Source: Methylocystaceae bacterium
GTDB taxonomy: Bacteria > Pseudomonadota > Alphaproteobacteria > Rhizobiales > Beijerinckiaceae
Length of the DNA stretch: 7,398 nucleotides
Assembly: GCA_003105285.1 (NCBI GenBank)
Contig: PQAN01000347.1
Coordinates: 1-7,398 of the forward strand
Direction of reading: 5' to 3'
Part shown: positions 6,677 through 7,398 of the stretch, one piece after another
Layout of the letters: each line of letters starts with the position of its first letter
Position numbering within the stretch: the first letter of the stretch is position 1
The notes under the pieces: model-generated
Databases searched by the model: none
What the model saw: only the letters and a program-made list of their open reading frames with translations
Told to the model about the DNA's origin: nothing
Translations under genes and position numbers: made by a program

Positions 6677-6688
6677 AATCAGAATTAG
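6660..6688. promoter_or_regulatory. Candidate operator: two tandem CTAAT-N4-ATTAG palindromes
   Basis: CTAAT (6660-6664) with ATTAG (6669-6673), then CTAAT (6675-6679) with ATTAG (6684-6688): two inverted-repeat units with 4-bp centres and a 15-bp period. The first unit extends to TCTAATT...AATTAGA. The array covers the spacer, -10 box and likely transcription start, where a bound protein would block RNA polymerase. Autorepression by the encoded protein is possible but unproven. Confidence 0.6.
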
Positions 6689-6701
6689 GTTGAGGGTTCC
6701 A

Positions 6702-7398
6702 ATGAACCAAGAATTCGTCGGACGAAGGCGAGAGCTGGCCCTGATCGAGGCGGAACTGGCCAAGTCCAAGATGTCGCTCATCATCGCCTACGGAAGGCGT
6801 CGTGTCGGCAAGTCGCGATTGCTGCGGGAGGCGACGAAGGACCGGACTCGTGTCCTCTATCAAGCGACACGTGTGACATCCGGTCTCAACCTGGAATCGT
6901 TCAAGAGAGAAATCGCTGGCTCGCTTGGTGGTTCGCCTGTGCTGGAGGGTCTTTCCGACTGGGAGCCGGTTTTCCATTATTTGGCTGACTGCGCCGCGAA
7001 CGCGCATCCAGGGCTTACGGTCGTTATCGACGAATTCCCTTATATCGCGGATGCCGACCGAGCATTGCCTTCGATTTTGCAGAGGTTCATCGACTCAGGC
7101 GCGCCACAGCGCGGGAACCTGAAGCTGATTCTTTGCGGGTCGGCGATATCCCAGATGGAGGAATTATTTGTTGAAAGGAGTCCGCTTTACGGTCGCAAGA
7201 CGATGACCTTGGCGGTGAAGCCTTTGCCGCTCAGAGACGCGACGCGGTTCTTCCCCGACTACGGGGTGGAGGACAAGCTGAAGGCGTATGCCGTCTTCGG
7301 CGGGATTCCCTTCTACCTGCAATTGTGCGACCGCGATGTGAGCCTGCGTGACAACATCACGCGGTTGTTGCTGACTGAGACCGGCGCGCTTGTCGACG
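6702..7398 (+). CDS. P-loop ATPase of the COG1672/ATPase_2 type, 3' end outside the window
   Basis: Cytoplasmic AAA-like ATP-binding protein; the biological role of this family is poorly defined. 232 codons are visible. The product opens with FVGRRREL, the usual N-terminal box. Walker A is GRRRVGKS (31-38, with K37 and S38), Walker B is VVIDEF (D110, E111), and the sensor-like LCGSAIS lies at 144-150. PLYGRK (161-166) and AVFGGIPFYL (197-206) are further family hallmarks. Full-length members are usually about 450-480 residues with a C-terminal DUF234-type domain, which would lie beyond the edge. The start ATG has GAGGG 5 nt upstream. It is divergent from the porin locus and separated by repeats. 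Local use of TTA, AGG and AGT codons near 7160-7190 is looser than in the minus-strand genes. Both points fit an acquired accessory gene, as inference. Confidence 0.9.
   Translation, partial: MNQEFVGRRRELALIEAELAKSKMSLIIAYGRRRVGKSRLLREATKDRTRVLYQATRVTSGLNLESFKREIAGSLGGSPVLEGLSDWEPVFHYLADCAANAHPGLTVVIDEFPYIADADRALPSILQRFIDSGAPQRGNLKLILCGSAISQMEELFVERSPLYGRKTMTLAVKPLPLRDATRFFPDYGVEDKLKAYAVFGGIPFYLQLCDRDVSLRDNITRLLLTETGALVD

Larger units (their letters stand above)
6066..6701. other. 636-bp intergenic region between divergent porin and ATPase genes
   Basis: No convincing gene is visible on either strand. The left part (6066-6260) is AT-rich and contains the Porin_2 ribosome binding site, possible promoter and palindromic sites. 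The middle (6261-6420) shows nothing I can identify beyond a G6 run near 6400 and a short TCTC-GAAA-GAGA repeat near 6324-6340. The right part holds a 17-bp direct repeat in two copies, a GC-rich inverted repeat, and the promoter-operator of the ATPase gene. Confidence 0.7.

Noticed and set aside
6675..7007. 110-codon minus-strand frame opposite the start of the ATPase gene
   Set aside because: It overlaps the promoter, operator and Walker A coding region of a well-supported gene.
1..7398. CRISPR arrays, tRNA or rRNA genes, toxin-antitoxin pairs
   Set aside because: I saw no regularly spaced repeat array, no cloverleaf with acceptor and T-arm pattern, and no small overlapping gene pair fitting these.

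Overview
The window looks like an alphaproteobacterial chromosome, probably Hyphomicrobiales (Rhizobiales). The main evidence is a porin of the rhizobial/Brucella Omp2 type (Porin_2 family). High GC content and strong GC bias at third codon positions also fit; the bias leaves long stop-free shadow frames opposite several genes. The genus cannot be fixed from the sequence alone.

Layout, right to left on the minus strand: a Porin_2 porin (6065 to 4458); a short secreted four-cysteine protein (4339 to 4046); a second, unrelated porin-like beta-barrel with an N-terminal coiled coil (3876 to 2152); an OmpR/PhoB-type response regulator (2071 to 1367); and its sensor histidine kinase (1374 to the left edge, C-terminal tip missing). 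Regulator and kinase overlap by 8 nt. The coiled-coil porin ends only 80 bp upstream of the regulator with no evident terminator, so porin, regulator and kinase may share a transcript. This is a cell-envelope locus: two outer-membrane channels, a small exported protein and an inner-membrane two-component system.

Upstream of both porins, in AT-rich DNA, lies the same arrangement: the 10-bp palindrome TTTCATGAAA followed, exactly 14 bp centre to centre, by a second full copy (upstream of the coiled-coil porin) or a half copy (upstream of the Porin_2 gene). This suggests one regulator controls both porins; whether it is the neighbouring two-component system is unknown.

The right part (6066-6701) is a 636-bp stretch without a convincing gene. 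It holds the Porin_2 upstream region, two copies of a 17-bp direct repeat that may be an insertion-sequence remnant, a perfect 13-bp inverted repeat, and a strong-looking promoter (TTGACA, 17 bp, TAGACT). The promoter is overlaid by two tandem copies of CTAAT-N4-ATTAG. It drives a plus-strand gene for a P-loop ATPase of the COG1672/ATPase_2 type, cut by the right edge. This gene looks like an accessory, possibly self-regulated unit separate from the porin locus.

No clearly new multi-gene system is visible. The best leads are the shared porin palindromes and the tandem operator of the ATPase gene.
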